A stretch of 64,000 nt of DNA from Mycobacterium gallinarum (GTDB taxonomy: Bacteria > Actinomycetota > Actinomycetes > Mycobacteriales > Mycobacteriaceae): contig NZ_AP022601.1 in NCBI RefSeq assembly GCF_010726765.1, positions 5,146,001 through 5,210,000 on the forward strand, read 5' to 3'. The notes under the pieces are model-generated. The model searched no databases. It saw nothing but the letters and a program-made list of their open reading frames with translations, and had not been told where the DNA came from. This document shows, piece by piece, positions 53,256 through 62,227 of this stretch. The position numbers and the translations under genes are program-made. Positions within the stretch are counted from its first letter, which is position 1, and every line of letters starts with the position of its first letter.

Positions 53256-53482
53256 TGGCCCAGGTCAATCAGCGTGTCGATGTGCCGGTGACCATCGACG
53301 AGTCGCTGTGCATCGAAGGGTGCACATTGTGCGTCGAGATCTGTCCACTCGACTCCTTGGCGATCAATCCCGAGAACGGCAAGGCCTTCATGCACGTGGA
53401 CGAGTGTTGGTACTGCGGTCCCTGCGCAGCGCGCTGCCCCACCGGCGCCGTCTCCGTCAACATGCCCTACCTCCTCCGCTGA
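53255..53482 (+). CDS. Two-cluster [4Fe-4S] ferredoxin (AprB-like)
   Basis: 75 residues with two cysteine sets: CIEGCTLCVEICPLDS and CWYCGPCAARCPTGA. The first set has an extra residue (C-x3-C-x2-C). The protein ends NMPYLLR. It is the electron carrier of the operon, most simply for the AprA-like flavoprotein encoded at the other end, by analogy with adenylylsulfate reductase AprAB. Overlaps the GntR stop by one base. Confidence 0.92.
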   Translation: MAQVNQRVDVPVTIDESLCIEGCTLCVEICPLDSLAINPENGKAFMHVDECWYCGPCAARCPTGAVSVNMPYLLR

Positions 53483-53497
53483 GAATCAGGAACATTC

Positions 53498-54919
53498 ATG
53501 AAGCGCATACTCGCCGTAGCCTCTGTCGTCCTCACCGCCGGTTCACTGGCCGCCTGCTCGCTTGACTCCCAGTCCGAGTCCGCAGACACCGTCAACGTCG
53601 TCATCGGCTATCAATCCAAGACCATCAACACCGTCACCGCCGGAACCCTTTTGAAGGCCAAGGGTTTTCTGGAGAAGCGGCTCGAGGACATCTCCAACTC
53701 CTCGGGAGTGAACTACAACGTGCAGTGGCAGGACTACGACACGGGCGCCCCCATCACCGCCCAGATGGTCGCCGAGAAGATCGACATCGGCTCGATGGGC
53801 GACTACCCGCTGCTCATCAACGGCTCCAAGACCCAGGCGAACGAACGCGCCCGCACGGAGTTCGTCTCCGTCACCGGCTACAGCCCGACCGGCGCACTGA
53901 ACATGGTCGTCGTCCCGCCCAACTCGCCCATCCGATCGATCACCGATCTCGCGGGTAAGAAGGTCTCGGCCAGCGTCGGCTCTGCGGGCCACGGCACGTT
54001 GGTCCGCGCACTCGACAACGCCGGCATCGATCCGAAGACCGGCGTCGAGGTACTCAACCAGCAGCCTCAGGTCGGCGCGTCGGCGCTGGAATCCGGACAG
54101 GCGCAGGCACTTTCACAATTCGTCGCATGGCCCGGTCTGCTGGTCTTCCAGGACAAGGCCCAGCTGCTCTACGACGGTGCCGAGGGTGACTACCCGACGT
54201 TCCACGGAGTCGTCGTCCGCCGCGACTACGCGAGCCAACACCCCGAGGTGCTCGACGCGTTCCTGCAGGCACAACTCGACGCCACCGACTTCCTCAACGA
54301 AAACCCGCTGGAGTCCGCCCGGCTCGTCGCTGAGGGCAGCGGCCTGCCCCAGGAAGTCGTGTACCTCTACAACGGCCCCGGCGGCACCAGCTTCGACACC
54401 ACGCTCAAGCCGTCGCTCATCGAGGCGTTCAAGGGCGACGTGCCCTACCTCGAGTCCATCGGGGACTTCGCCGATCTGAACATCGACGAGTTCGTCGACG
54501 ACACCGCCATCCGCAAGGCGTTCGCGGAGCGTGGGCAGGACTATGAAGCCGCGCTGAATACGACGACGAACCCGTCAGCGCTGGGCGGTCAGGATCCGGT
54601 CTGCAACGTTGCGGTCACCGATCCGAAACTGGCGAGCGAACTCTGGATCAATGGCAGGGACGCCACCCAGGCTGCCGCGAACCCCGGATGCCTGTTGCGC
54701 GCCGTGCGCGAGGCGAACGCCCGCGGAGAGCAGGTCCGTGCGGCCTACGTCCCCGACAGCGAGTTCGGCACGCGTTGGTTCGCCGACAAGTCCGTCTGGG
54801 TCCAGGATGGTCGTAACTTTCTGCCGTTCGGTACGCCCGCCGGTGCGCAGCGCTACATCGGCGGCCATCCCGGCGCGACGGTCGTCGAGTACCAGCAGGC
54901 ATTAGTGGGTGCGGTGTGA
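53498..54919 (+). CDS. ABC transporter substrate-binding lipoprotein (nitrate/sulfonate/taurine type)
   Basis: 473 residues; lipobox LAAC with C20. NMT1/SsuA-like fold: VNVVIGYQSKTINTVTAGTL, ITAQMVAEKIDIGSMGDYPL, SITDLAGKKVSASVGSAGHG, and GVVVRRDYASQHPEVLDAFL. It is longer than typical SsuA/TauA (about 320) by a C-terminal 130-residue extension with two Cys (DPVCNVAV, NPGCLLRAV), possibly a disulfide. The ligand is unknown. 15 bases after the ferredoxin; GTGA overlap with the permease. Confidence 0.9.
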   Translation: MKRILAVASVVLTAGSLAACSLDSQSESADTVNVVIGYQSKTINTVTAGTLLKAKGFLEKRLEDISNSSGVNYNVQWQDYDTGAPITAQMVAEKIDIGSMGDYPLLINGSKTQANERARTEFVSVTGYSPTGALNMVVVPPNSPIRSITDLAGKKVSASVGSAGHGTLVRALDNAGIDPKTGVEVLNQQPQVGASALESGQAQALSQFVAWPGLLVFQDKAQLLYDGAEGDYPTFHGVVVRRDYASQHPEVLDAFLQAQLDATDFLNENPLESARLVAEGSGLPQEVVYLYNGPGGTSFDTTLKPSLIEAFKGDVPYLESIGDFADLNIDEFVDDTAIRKAFAERGQDYEAALNTTTNPSALGGQDPVCNVAVTDPKLASELWINGRDATQAAANPGCLLRAVREANARGEQVRAAYVPDSEFGTRWFADKSVWVQDGRNFLPFGTPAGAQRYIGGHPGATVVEYQQALVGAV

Positions 54920-55779
54920 CGGCCGCGCCGGCGGTGCTGACACCCGACGCGCCCGCAGTCGCCGCACCGACGGACGCCACCGTCAAGGCACCTGCCCGCA
55001 GGACCTGGTCATCCTGGCTGGTGCGCATCGCCTCGGTGGCGGCCGCCATCGCACTCTGGCAGCTGTTGACCGCCAGCGACGTCCGGCTGTGGCTGCGATT
55101 CGACACGTTGCCGACGGTCACCGAGATCGTCTCCGCGTTCGGCACGCGGGTGGGTACGCAGGACTACTGGCTGGACCTGGGCCAGTCACTGATCCGCATC
55201 CTCACCGGATTCGCTCTCGCTGCTGTCGCGGGTGTCGTCACCGGCATTCTGCTCGGCCGCTCGGGCGCGTTTGCCAACGTCTTCGGCCCGCTCACCGAAC
55301 TTGCCCGACCGATCCCCGCGATCGCGATCGTGCCCGTCGCGATCCTGCTGTTCCCCACCGACGAGGCGGGGATCGTGTTCATCACCTTCCTCGCCGCGTA
55401 CTTCCCCATCATGGTGAGCACCAGGCACGCGGTGCGGGCGCTGCCGACGCTGTGGGAGGACTCGGTGCGCACGCTCGGCGGCAACCGATGGGACGTCATC
55501 ACCCGAGTTGTGTTGCCCGGCATCCTCCCCGGTGTCTTCGGCGGGTTGTCCGTTGGCATCGGAGTCGCGTGGATCTGCGTGATCTCCGCCGAGATGATCT
55601 CCGGACGTCTCGGCGTCGGCTACCGCACCTGGCAGGCATACACCGTGCTGGCCTATCCCGACGTCTTCGTCGGCATCATCACGATCGGCGTACTCGGCTT
55701 CGTCACGTCTGCCGCCGTCGAACTCATCGGCCGGCGAGTAACCCGTTGGCTGCCCCGCGGTGAGGAGAACGCGCGATGA
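54916..55779 (+). CDS. ABC transporter permease (SsuC/TauC-like)
   Basis: 287 residues, about six helices. The BPD_transp_1 EAA-like loop is VRTLGGNRWDVITRVVLPGI. LRILTGFALAAVAGV-type and GVAWICVISAEMISGRLGVG segments are typical of the sulfonate/nitrate subfamily. The N-terminus carries a 35-residue Pro/Ala-rich cytosolic extension. Linked by GTGA and ATGA overlaps to its neighbours. Confidence 0.92.
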   Translation: MTAAPAVLTPDAPAVAAPTDATVKAPARRTWSSWLVRIASVAAAIALWQLLTASDVRLWLRFDTLPTVTEIVSAFGTRVGTQDYWLDLGQSLIRILTGFALAAVAGVVTGILLGRSGAFANVFGPLTELARPIPAIAIVPVAILLFPTDEAGIVFITFLAAYFPIMVSTRHAVRALPTLWEDSVRTLGGNRWDVITRVVLPGILPGVFGGLSVGIGVAWICVISAEMISGRLGVGYRTWQAYTVLAYPDVFVGIITIGVLGFVTSAAVELIGRRVTRWLPRGEENAR

Positions 55780-56519
55780 CGGGTATGTCCCTGGAACTGC
55801 GCGACGTCGTGCTCAGCTACGGCGGCGCGCCCGTCGTCGACGGACTGGACCTCGACGTCGCGCCCGGCGAGATCCTGGTGCTGACCGGACCATCGGGCTG
55901 CGGCAAGTCGACGGTGCTGCGCGCACTGGCCGGCTTGCTGCCACCGGACAGGGGAGAGGTGCTCGGCGACGGTGACCGCGTCACCACCACGTCCCGCGAC
56001 CGCGCCATGGTTTTCCAAGACAACGCGCTGTTGCCCTGGCGGACTGTGCAATCGAACGTCGAGCTCGCGCTCAAACTGGCCGGACGCCCGCGCCAGGGCC
56101 GCCGCGAGGAGGCGTTGCGGTGGGTCGCCGACGTCGGGCTGACCGGGTTTGAGAAGTATCTGCCGAAGAGTCTGTCCGGCGGGATGCGTCAGCGTGTGCA
56201 ACTCGCCCGCGGGCTGGCCGGGGCGCCGCGCGCGGTCATGATGGACGAACCGTTCGGCGCCCTCGACACGCAGACCCGCGCCACCATGCAGCGCCTGCTC
56301 ATCGAGACCTGGCGTGCGCACCCGACGACCGTTGTCTTCGTCACTCACGACGTCGACGAGGCCCTGCTCATCGGGGACCGCATCGCCGTGCTCGGTCGTG
56401 CGGGGCAACCCCTGCGCGCACTGCTCCACGTTCCATCGCCCCGCGACACCAGCGTAAACCGGGCCACCCTGCGTGCTGAAGTCATTGTTGCACTCGATCA
56501 TTCGGAGTTGGTCAGCTAG
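55776..56519 (+). CDS. ABC transporter ATP-binding protein (SsuB/TauB-like)
   Basis: 247 residues. Walker A LTGPSGCGKSTVLRALAGLL, Q-loop VFQDNALLPWRTVQSNVELA, signature LSGGMRQRVQLARGLAG, Walker B AVMMDEPFGALD and switch His VFVTHDVDEAL. Powers the importer. The ATG overlaps the permease stop; a second ATG three codons on is possible. Its stop shares one base with the flavoprotein GTG. Confidence 0.95.
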   Translation: MTGMSLELRDVVLSYGGAPVVDGLDLDVAPGEILVLTGPSGCGKSTVLRALAGLLPPDRGEVLGDGDRVTTTSRDRAMVFQDNALLPWRTVQSNVELALKLAGRPRQGRREEALRWVADVGLTGFEKYLPKSLSGGMRQRVQLARGLAGAPRAVMMDEPFGALDTQTRATMQRLLIETWRAHPTTVVFVTHDVDEALLIGDRIAVLGRAGQPLRALLHVPSPRDTSVNRATLRAEVIVALDHSELVS

Positions 56520-59203
56520 TGGAAGTTCCTGCGCTCGAAGACGCCGTGCGCCTCGACTGCGACGTGCTCGTGATCGGTGGCGGCACGGCCGGAACGATGG
56601 CCGCGCTCACCGCCGCCGAGAACGGTGCGCAGGTCCTGCTGCTCGAGAAGGCCCACGTCCGGCACTCCGGTGCGTTGGCCATGGGCATGGACGGCGTCAA
56701 CAACGCCGTCATCCCCGGCAAGGCCACACCCGAGGACTACGTCGCCGAGATCACCCGCGCCAACGACGGAATCGTCAACCAGCGCACCATTTATCAGACC
56801 GCCACCCGTGGTTTCGCCATGGTGCAGCGACTGGAACGGTACGGCGTCAAGTTCGAGAAGGATGAACACGGCGAGTACGCTGTGCGGCGCGTCCATCGCT
56901 CCGGCTCGTACGTGCTGCCAATGCCGGAGGGCAAGGATGTCAAAAAAGCGCTGTACCGGGTGCTGCGGCAGCGATCGATGCGCGAGAAGATCCGCATCGA
57001 GAACCGGCTGGTTCCCGTCCGCGTCCTCACCGAGAACGGGCGCGCGGTCGGTGCCGCCGCGCTGAACAGCCGCACCGGAGAGTTCGTAGTCGTGGGCGCC
57101 AAGGCCGTCATCCTCGCCACCGGACCGTGCGGCCGGCTGGGGTTGCCCGCCTCGGGTTACCTGTACGGCACCTACGAGAACCCGACCAACGCCGGTGATG
57201 GCTATTCGATGGCGTTCCACGCGGGCGCCGAACTCTCCGGAATCGAGTGCTTCCAGATCAATCCGTTGATCAAGGACTACAACGGACCGGCATGTGCGTA
57301 CGTCGCCAACCCCTTCGGGGGCTACCAGGTCAACGCGGCCGGGGAGCGGTTCGTCGACTCCGACTACTGGTCGGGGCAGATGATGTCGGAGGTCAAGAAC
57401 GAGATCGAGTCGGCGCGCGGTCCCATCTACCTGAAGGTCAGCCACCTACCCGACGAGACACTGAGCACGCTCGAGGGCATTCTGCACACCACCGAGCGGC
57501 CGACCCGCGGTACGTTCCATGCGAATCGCGGCCATGACTACCGTACGCACGACATCGAGATGCATATCTCCGAAATCGGTTTGTGCAGCGGTCATTCCGC
57601 ATCAGGTGTCTGGGTCGACGAGCATGCACGCACCACCGTCCCAGGACTGTATGCAGCGGGTGACCTGGCCTGCGTCCCGCACAACTACATGATCGGCGCG
57701 TTCGTCTACGGCGATCTCGCAGGCAGCCACGCAGCGTCCACCCTGACCGATGTCGAATCGCCACAACAACTTCCGGATGATCAGATCGCTGAGGCACACG
57801 AGCTGATCTACCGGCCGCTTCAGCATCCCGACGGTCCGCCGCAGACCCAGGTCGAGTACAAGCTGCGCCGGTTCGTCAACGACTATGTCGCCCCGCCGAA
57901 GACCGCCGCCAAGCTGTCTATAGCGGTGCAGACCTTCGACCGGATGCGCGGCGAGATCGCGGGCATCGGTGCCACCACGCCGCACGAACTGATGCGGGCC
58001 GTCGAGGTGTCGTTCATCCGTGACTGCGCTGAGATGGCCGCCCGCTCGTCGCTCACCCGCACCGAATCGCGTTGGGGCCTCTATCACGACCGCAGCGACA
58101 GCCCCGAGCGCGACGATGTGGACTGGCGCTATCACCTCAACCTGCGAAAGACCGCCGACGGCGACATCGAGTTCTTCAAGCGGCCCGTCGCGCCCTACTT
58201 TGTGCCGGTTCCCGGTTTCGACGAATTGCCCAGCGGTGAAACGGAACCCATCCCGGTGCGACAGCCCGACCCGGTCGGTGGACAGGCGCCCGCGTCCGAG
58301 GTGTCCCGGGTTCGCGACGGGGCAGCCGCGCAACCGCCGTCGCCACGCATCGCCGCCGTGCTGGCGCTCGACGAGCCCACCGTCGAGCTGCTTGCGCCGT
58401 TCCTGACCGACAGCGATGCGGGCGTCCGTCGCACCGCGGTCGATGTGTTGACCGAGCACCTGCCCGATGGGTATGCGACGGCACTGGTAGCCGCGCTGAG
58501 TGACCCGAACGCCGAAGTGCGTCGCGTCGCGGCCGACGGCATCCGTGAACTCGTGGAAGTGCTGCCGACCGCCGAACCCATCCAAAGCCTGTTGACGTCC
58601 GTCGACCCGGTCGTTCGGGGCGCGGCCGTCTACGTGTTGAGTTCCCGCCGCGCCGGGGACGCCGAACAGTACCGTCGAGCAGTCGTCGACGCGGATCACC
58701 GCGTGCGCATCGAGGCGGTCCGTGCGCTGGTCTCGGTCGACGACGCTGCGGGCGTTGCCGCCGCGCGCACGGATGCGAACCGTGAAGTGCGCATCGCCGT
58801 CGCCAATGGGCTCGGCACACTGCGCACCGGCGCCGACGCGGTCCGCGAACTCATCGACGACCCCGACCCGCTGGTTCGGGCAGCGGCGTTGGCGGCGATG
58901 GGGTCGATCGGCTGGAACGACGTCGACGCGACGACCGTCGAGGGCGCACTCGCGGCGTCGGCATGGCAGATCCGGCAGGGCGCGGCCCGCGCGCTGGCCG
59001 GGGCGCCCTCGCCGATTGCCGCCGTGCCCCCACTGTCGCGCGCACTGTCTGACCCACACCTCGATGTCCGCAAGGCCGCGGTGTTGAGCCTGACCCGGTG
59101 GGCGTCGTCGGAGGACGCGGCCCGGGAGGCGCTGGAAGGCGCACTCGACGACGGCGACGCCGATGTTCGGGCCTATGCCAGGCGGGCTCTCGCGAACAGC
59201 TGA
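56519..59203 (+). CDS. AprA/fumarate reductase-like flavoprotein with C-terminal HEAT repeats
   Basis: 894 residues. FAD domain: CDVLVIGGGTAGTMAALTAA with the GxGxxG dinucleotide motif, a GHSGALAMGMDGVNN-like RHSGALAMGMDGVNNA segment, AVILATGPCGRLGLPASGYL, and GLYAAGDLACVPHNYMIGAF. ESRWGLYHDRSDSPERDDVD near 520 is the C-terminal helical region seen in the APS reductase alpha branch. From about 620 to the end there are eight or so HEAT-like repeats (SDAGVRRTAVDVLTEHL, PNAEVRRVAADGIREL, DADVRAYARRALANS). The fusion is unusual. GTG start overlapping the ATPase stop; last gene of the operon. Confidence 0.88.
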   Translation: MEVPALEDAVRLDCDVLVIGGGTAGTMAALTAAENGAQVLLLEKAHVRHSGALAMGMDGVNNAVIPGKATPEDYVAEITRANDGIVNQRTIYQTATRGFAMVQRLERYGVKFEKDEHGEYAVRRVHRSGSYVLPMPEGKDVKKALYRVLRQRSMREKIRIENRLVPVRVLTENGRAVGAAALNSRTGEFVVVGAKAVILATGPCGRLGLPASGYLYGTYENPTNAGDGYSMAFHAGAELSGIECFQINPLIKDYNGPACAYVANPFGGYQVNAAGERFVDSDYWSGQMMSEVKNEIESARGPIYLKVSHLPDETLSTLEGILHTTERPTRGTFHANRGHDYRTHDIEMHISEIGLCSGHSASGVWVDEHARTTVPGLYAAGDLACVPHNYMIGAFVYGDLAGSHAASTLTDVESPQQLPDDQIAEAHELIYRPLQHPDGPPQTQVEYKLRRFVNDYVAPPKTAAKLSIAVQTFDRMRGEIAGIGATTPHELMRAVEVSFIRDCAEMAARSSLTRTESRWGLYHDRSDSPERDDVDWRYHLNLRKTADGDIEFFKRPVAPYFVPVPGFDELPSGETEPIPVRQPDPVGGQAPASEVSRVRDGAAAQPPSPRIAAVLALDEPTVELLAPFLTDSDAGVRRTAVDVLTEHLPDGYATALVAALSDPNAEVRRVAADGIRELVEVLPTAEPIQSLLTSVDPVVRGAAVYVLSSRRAGDAEQYRRAVVDADHRVRIEAVRALVSVDDAAGVAAARTDANREVRIAVANGLGTLRTGADAVRELIDDPDPLVRAAALAAMGSIGWNDVDATTVEGALAASAWQIRQGAARALAGAPSPIAAVPPLSRALSDPHLDVRKAAVLSLTRWASSEDAAREALEGALDDGDADVRAYARRALANS

Positions 59204-59259
59204 AACCTCTTCTGTCACTTTGGTTTCTGCTGTCACAGGCTGGGTGTGGTTGTCGGTGG

Positions 59260-59275
59260 TCGAATGTATGTTCGA
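59260..59275. promoter_or_regulatory. Mycobacterial SOS box (LexA site)
   Basis: TCGAATGTATGTTCGA matches the LexA consensus TCGAAC-N4-GTTCGA in 11 of 12 fixed positions. It overlaps the start of the DUF222/HNH gene. LexA sites before 13E12-repeat genes are known in M. tuberculosis, so damage induction is expected. Confidence 0.68.
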
Positions 59276-60670
59276 ATCATGTTGGCGACTCCGGTTCAGG
59301 TGGCGATGGCCGCGCTGCGGTCCGCCTACGAATCGCTGGCCTGCTGCGACCTGGACATGCTCACCCACCGCGAACTGCTCGACGTCCTCGACGAGCTGGA
59401 GGTGTTGTCGTGCCAACTACCTACGCAGTGGCACCGCGCGCTGGCCCGACTACAGACCGAAACGACGCCCAAGGAGTTGGGCGCCAAGAACTGGAAAGAC
59501 GTACTGCGGATCCGGTGGCGGATCTCAGCGACCGAGGCCAACCGCCGCCTGGCCGAAGCCGAAGTACTCGGGCCACGGCGCGCGTTGACCGGTCAACCGT
59601 TGGCGCCGGTGCTGCCCGCGACCGCCGCCGCCCAAGCCGCCGGGCAGATCACCGGTGAACATGTGGACAAGATCCGCGACGCCATGGGACGCCTTCCCGG
59701 GTTCGTGGATGCCGCCACACGTGAACAGATCGAACAAGACTTGGTGCGTATCGCGGTCGGTGTCGGACCCTACGAGCTGGGCAGGGCCGCCACCACCATG
59801 CTGTTCCTGTTGGATCAGGACGGCCCGGAACCCGAGGACACCGAACGACAGCGCAAACGCGGTCTCATTTGTGGCCCGCAGGGCCGTGACGGCATGGTCT
59901 CCATCAAAGGCGACCTGACGCCGGAAGCGTGGGCAGTGCTCGAACCCATCTTCGCCAAATGGGGCGCACCGGGCATGTGCAACCCCGACGACGACACCCC
60001 GTGCATCAGCGGCACCCCCTCACAGGAGCAGATCGACACCGATCACCGCACCCTGGCCCAACGCCAACACGACGCCCTGCTCGCCCTGGGCCGCAACGCG
60101 TTGGAATCCGGCGAGTTGGGTCAGCACAACGGGCTACCGACCTCGATCATCATCCGCACCACCCTGCAAGACCTCGAATCCCGCGCCGGGGTCGGCACCA
60201 CCGGCGGCGGCAGCCTCATACCGATCACAGACGTGATCCGCCTGGCCGCCCACGCCCACCACTGGCTGGCGGTGTTCGACAAATCCACCGGACAAGCCCT
60301 GGATCTGTTCCGCGCGCGACGCACCGCGTCGGCGGCGCAGCGGATCATGTTGATCGCGCGTGACGGGGGCTGCACCAAACCGTGCTGCGCGGTGCCGGCC
60401 TACGGCGCCCAGGTGCATCACGCCCTGCAGGATTGGGCTGATGGCGGCCACACCAACGTCAACGAGATGACCCTGGCCTGTGGGCCGGATAACCGCCTCG
60501 TCGACAAGGAGAATGGCTGGACCACCACCATCAACGACCACGGCGACGCCGAATGGCGCCCACCACCAGGCCTCGACACCGGCCAAACCCGCATCAACTA
60601 CCACCACCGCCCCGAACTACTCCTGAAACCACCAGACAAAGACGACGAAAACCCGGAGCGGGGGCCATGA
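59264..60670 (+). CDS. DUF222/HNH endonuclease (13E12 repeat family)
   Basis: 468 residues. N-terminal DUF222 (VAMAALRSAYESLACCDLDM onward), a RWRISATEANRRLAEAEVLG segment and GQITGEHVDKIRDAMGRLPG; C-terminal HNH-like domain VHHALQDWADGGHTNVNEMT with LACGPDNRLVDK, where the last His of HNH is not obvious. It belongs to the REP13E12 family, repeated in mycobacterial genomes and a recombination target. Start uncertain: ATG used here lies inside the SOS box; another ATG five codons later lies just after it. Confidence 0.85.
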   Translation: MYVRIMLATPVQVAMAALRSAYESLACCDLDMLTHRELLDVLDELEVLSCQLPTQWHRALARLQTETTPKELGAKNWKDVLRIRWRISATEANRRLAEAEVLGPRRALTGQPLAPVLPATAAAQAAGQITGEHVDKIRDAMGRLPGFVDAATREQIEQDLVRIAVGVGPYELGRAATTMLFLLDQDGPEPEDTERQRKRGLICGPQGRDGMVSIKGDLTPEAWAVLEPIFAKWGAPGMCNPDDDTPCISGTPSQEQIDTDHRTLAQRQHDALLALGRNALESGELGQHNGLPTSIIIRTTLQDLESRAGVGTTGGGSLIPITDVIRLAAHAHHWLAVFDKSTGQALDLFRARRTASAAQRIMLIARDGGCTKPCCAVPAYGAQVHHALQDWADGGHTNVNEMTLACGPDNRLVDKENGWTTTINDHGDAEWRPPPGLDTGQTRINYHHRPELLLKPPDKDDENPERGP

Positions 60671-60686
60671 TTCGCGAATGACCGAG

Positions 60687-61781
60687 TTACTGGCCGCCGA
60701 ACCGCGCCGCCAGCGCCCGCCGGTCGACCTTGCCGATGCCGCGGCGCGGGATCTCGTCGATGACGTGGATTTCCCGCGGTGCCGCCGTTACGTCCAGTGT
60801 GGTCGCGATGTGCGCGCGGATGTCGGCCAGCGTCGGGGCGGTACGTCCCGGTGCCACGACAACCGCTGCCGCAACTCGCTGCCCCAAGCGTTCGTCGTCG
60901 ACGCCGAACACAACGCATTCGGCCACCGCATCGTGCGACGCCACCGCCGCCTCCACCAGTTGCGGCAGTACGGTCAACCCGCCTGTGCTGATTGCATCGT
61001 CGACTCGGCCCAGAACTGTGAGCACCCCTGAGTCATCAATCGCACCAACATCATCGGTGCGAAACCAGCCCGGCTCGACGAACGGGTCGGGGTCGACGGG
61101 ATTGCGGTAGCCCTTGGCCAGCGTCGCGCCGCCGAGCACCACGCGTCCGTCGTCGATACGCAACCGCACACCGTCGAGCGGCAACCCGTCGTACACGCAG
61201 CCGCCCGCGGTCTCGCTCATGCCGTACGTGCGGACCACGGGAATGCCCGCGGCCGCGGCTCGGTGTGCCACCCCGGCAGGCATCGGCCCGCCGCCGATCA
61301 GCACGGCATCCATCGACGCCAACGCTGCGGTAGCGCCGGCGTCGCGCAGTGCCTTGTCGAGCTGCGCAGCCACCAGCGATACATATCGCCGGCCCGAACC
61401 GAGAGAGTCGATGGCCCAAACCAGTTCTATCGCAGAGAAACCCGCCGGTATTGCGACCGGCGCGGTCCCCGCGATGACGCTGCGCACCAACACCTGCAGC
61501 CCGGCCACGTGATGGGCGGGTAGCGCCAGCAGCCACCGTCCGGCGCCGCCGAGACGGGCATGGGTGGCCTCCGCGCTGGCCGTCAACGCCGACGCGGTCA
61601 GCAGCGCGCCCTTGGGTGTTCCTGTCGTTCCGGACGTCGATACCACTACGGCCACATCGTCGTCGACCTCCGAGTCTGCCCGCAATGACGTTGTGATCAA
61701 GGAGGTTTCGCGCTCGTCGTCTTTCGGCACCGGCAACAGCGCCGCGCGTCCGGCGAGCGCGAGTTCCACCATGGGTAGCAC
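60687..61781 (-). CDS. menE: o-Succinylbenzoate-CoA ligase
   Basis: Activates o-succinylbenzoate for menaquinone synthesis. 364 residues, compact ANL enzyme: AMP-binding VVVSTSGTTGTPKGALLTAS, GLQVLVRSVIAGTAPVAIPA, VRTYGMSETAGGCVYDG, WFRTDDVGAIDDSGVLTVLG, and the C-terminal Lys in RGIGKVDRRALA. The GTG gives the family length. In-frame coding continues 17 codons upstream to an ATA that overlaps the DUF3349 stop and has GAGGAG five bases before it. Same strand as the DUF3349 gene. Confidence 0.95.
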   Translation of the reverse strand: MLPMVELALAGRAALLPVPKDDERETSLITTSLRADSEVDDDVAVVVSTSGTTGTPKGALLTASALTASAEATHARLGGAGRWLLALPAHHVAGLQVLVRSVIAGTAPVAIPAGFSAIELVWAIDSLGSGRRYVSLVAAQLDKALRDAGATAALASMDAVLIGGGPMPAGVAHRAAAAGIPVVRTYGMSETAGGCVYDGLPLDGVRLRIDDGRVVLGGATLAKGYRNPVDPDPFVEPGWFRTDDVGAIDDSGVLTVLGRVDDAISTGGLTVLPQLVEAAVASHDAVAECVVFGVDDERLGQRVAAAVVVAPGRTAPTLADIRAHIATTLDVTAAPREIHVIDEIPRRGIGKVDRRALAARFGGQ

Positions 61782-61828
61782 CGAAAGCGCCGTAGCACCA
61801 GGCGGAACGGCGACGGCGCGGAGGACGG

Positions 61829-62128
61829 CTATGCCTGCTCCTCGCCGTCACGCGGGTCGTCGAGTGGCCAGCCTCTCGCGGCCAGCCGTGCTCGTACGCG
61901 CTCAATGTCGTCCGGCGTCGGCAGTTCGTCGGTGATCTGGGTGATCAGTACGCCGATATCGGCACTGTCGAACTCGCCGAGGTCCTTCAACTCCTTCGCG
62001 ACGGCCTTCACCTCGTCGTCGGTGAGGCGGCGCTTGAGGAGCGCGAACAGCGGCACCCGGTCCGGGCCAGGCACGCCCTCCGGATAACCGGCGGTGATCC
62101 ACGCGACGATCCTCGCCAGAAAGGTCAC
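61829..62128 (-). CDS. DUF3349 protein (Rv0543c-like)
   Basis: 99 residues, small helical protein: IVAWITAGYPEGVPGPDRVP, LFALLKRRLTDDEVKAVAKE, then ITDELPTPDDIERVRARLAA. GTG start. It precedes menE as in M. tuberculosis. A second copy starts at the right edge of the window on the other strand. Function unknown. Confidence 0.88.
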   Translation of the reverse strand: MTFLARIVAWITAGYPEGVPGPDRVPLFALLKRRLTDDEVKAVAKELKDLGEFDSADIGVLITQITDELPTPDDIERVRARLAARGWPLDDPRDGEEQA

Positions 62129-62227
62129 GGCTCCTCCGTACTATCGCGTGCGGTCTAGGGATTCGATGCTAATCGCGCCCCAGGCACGGTGCGATCGGCG
62201 CGGCAGGCAAACGTTTACCCCGTTGAA

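Noticed and set aside
60670..60686. ATTCGCGAAT palindrome between the HNH gene and menE
   Set aside because: Ten bases only, with no repeat partner; expected by chance in a window of this size.
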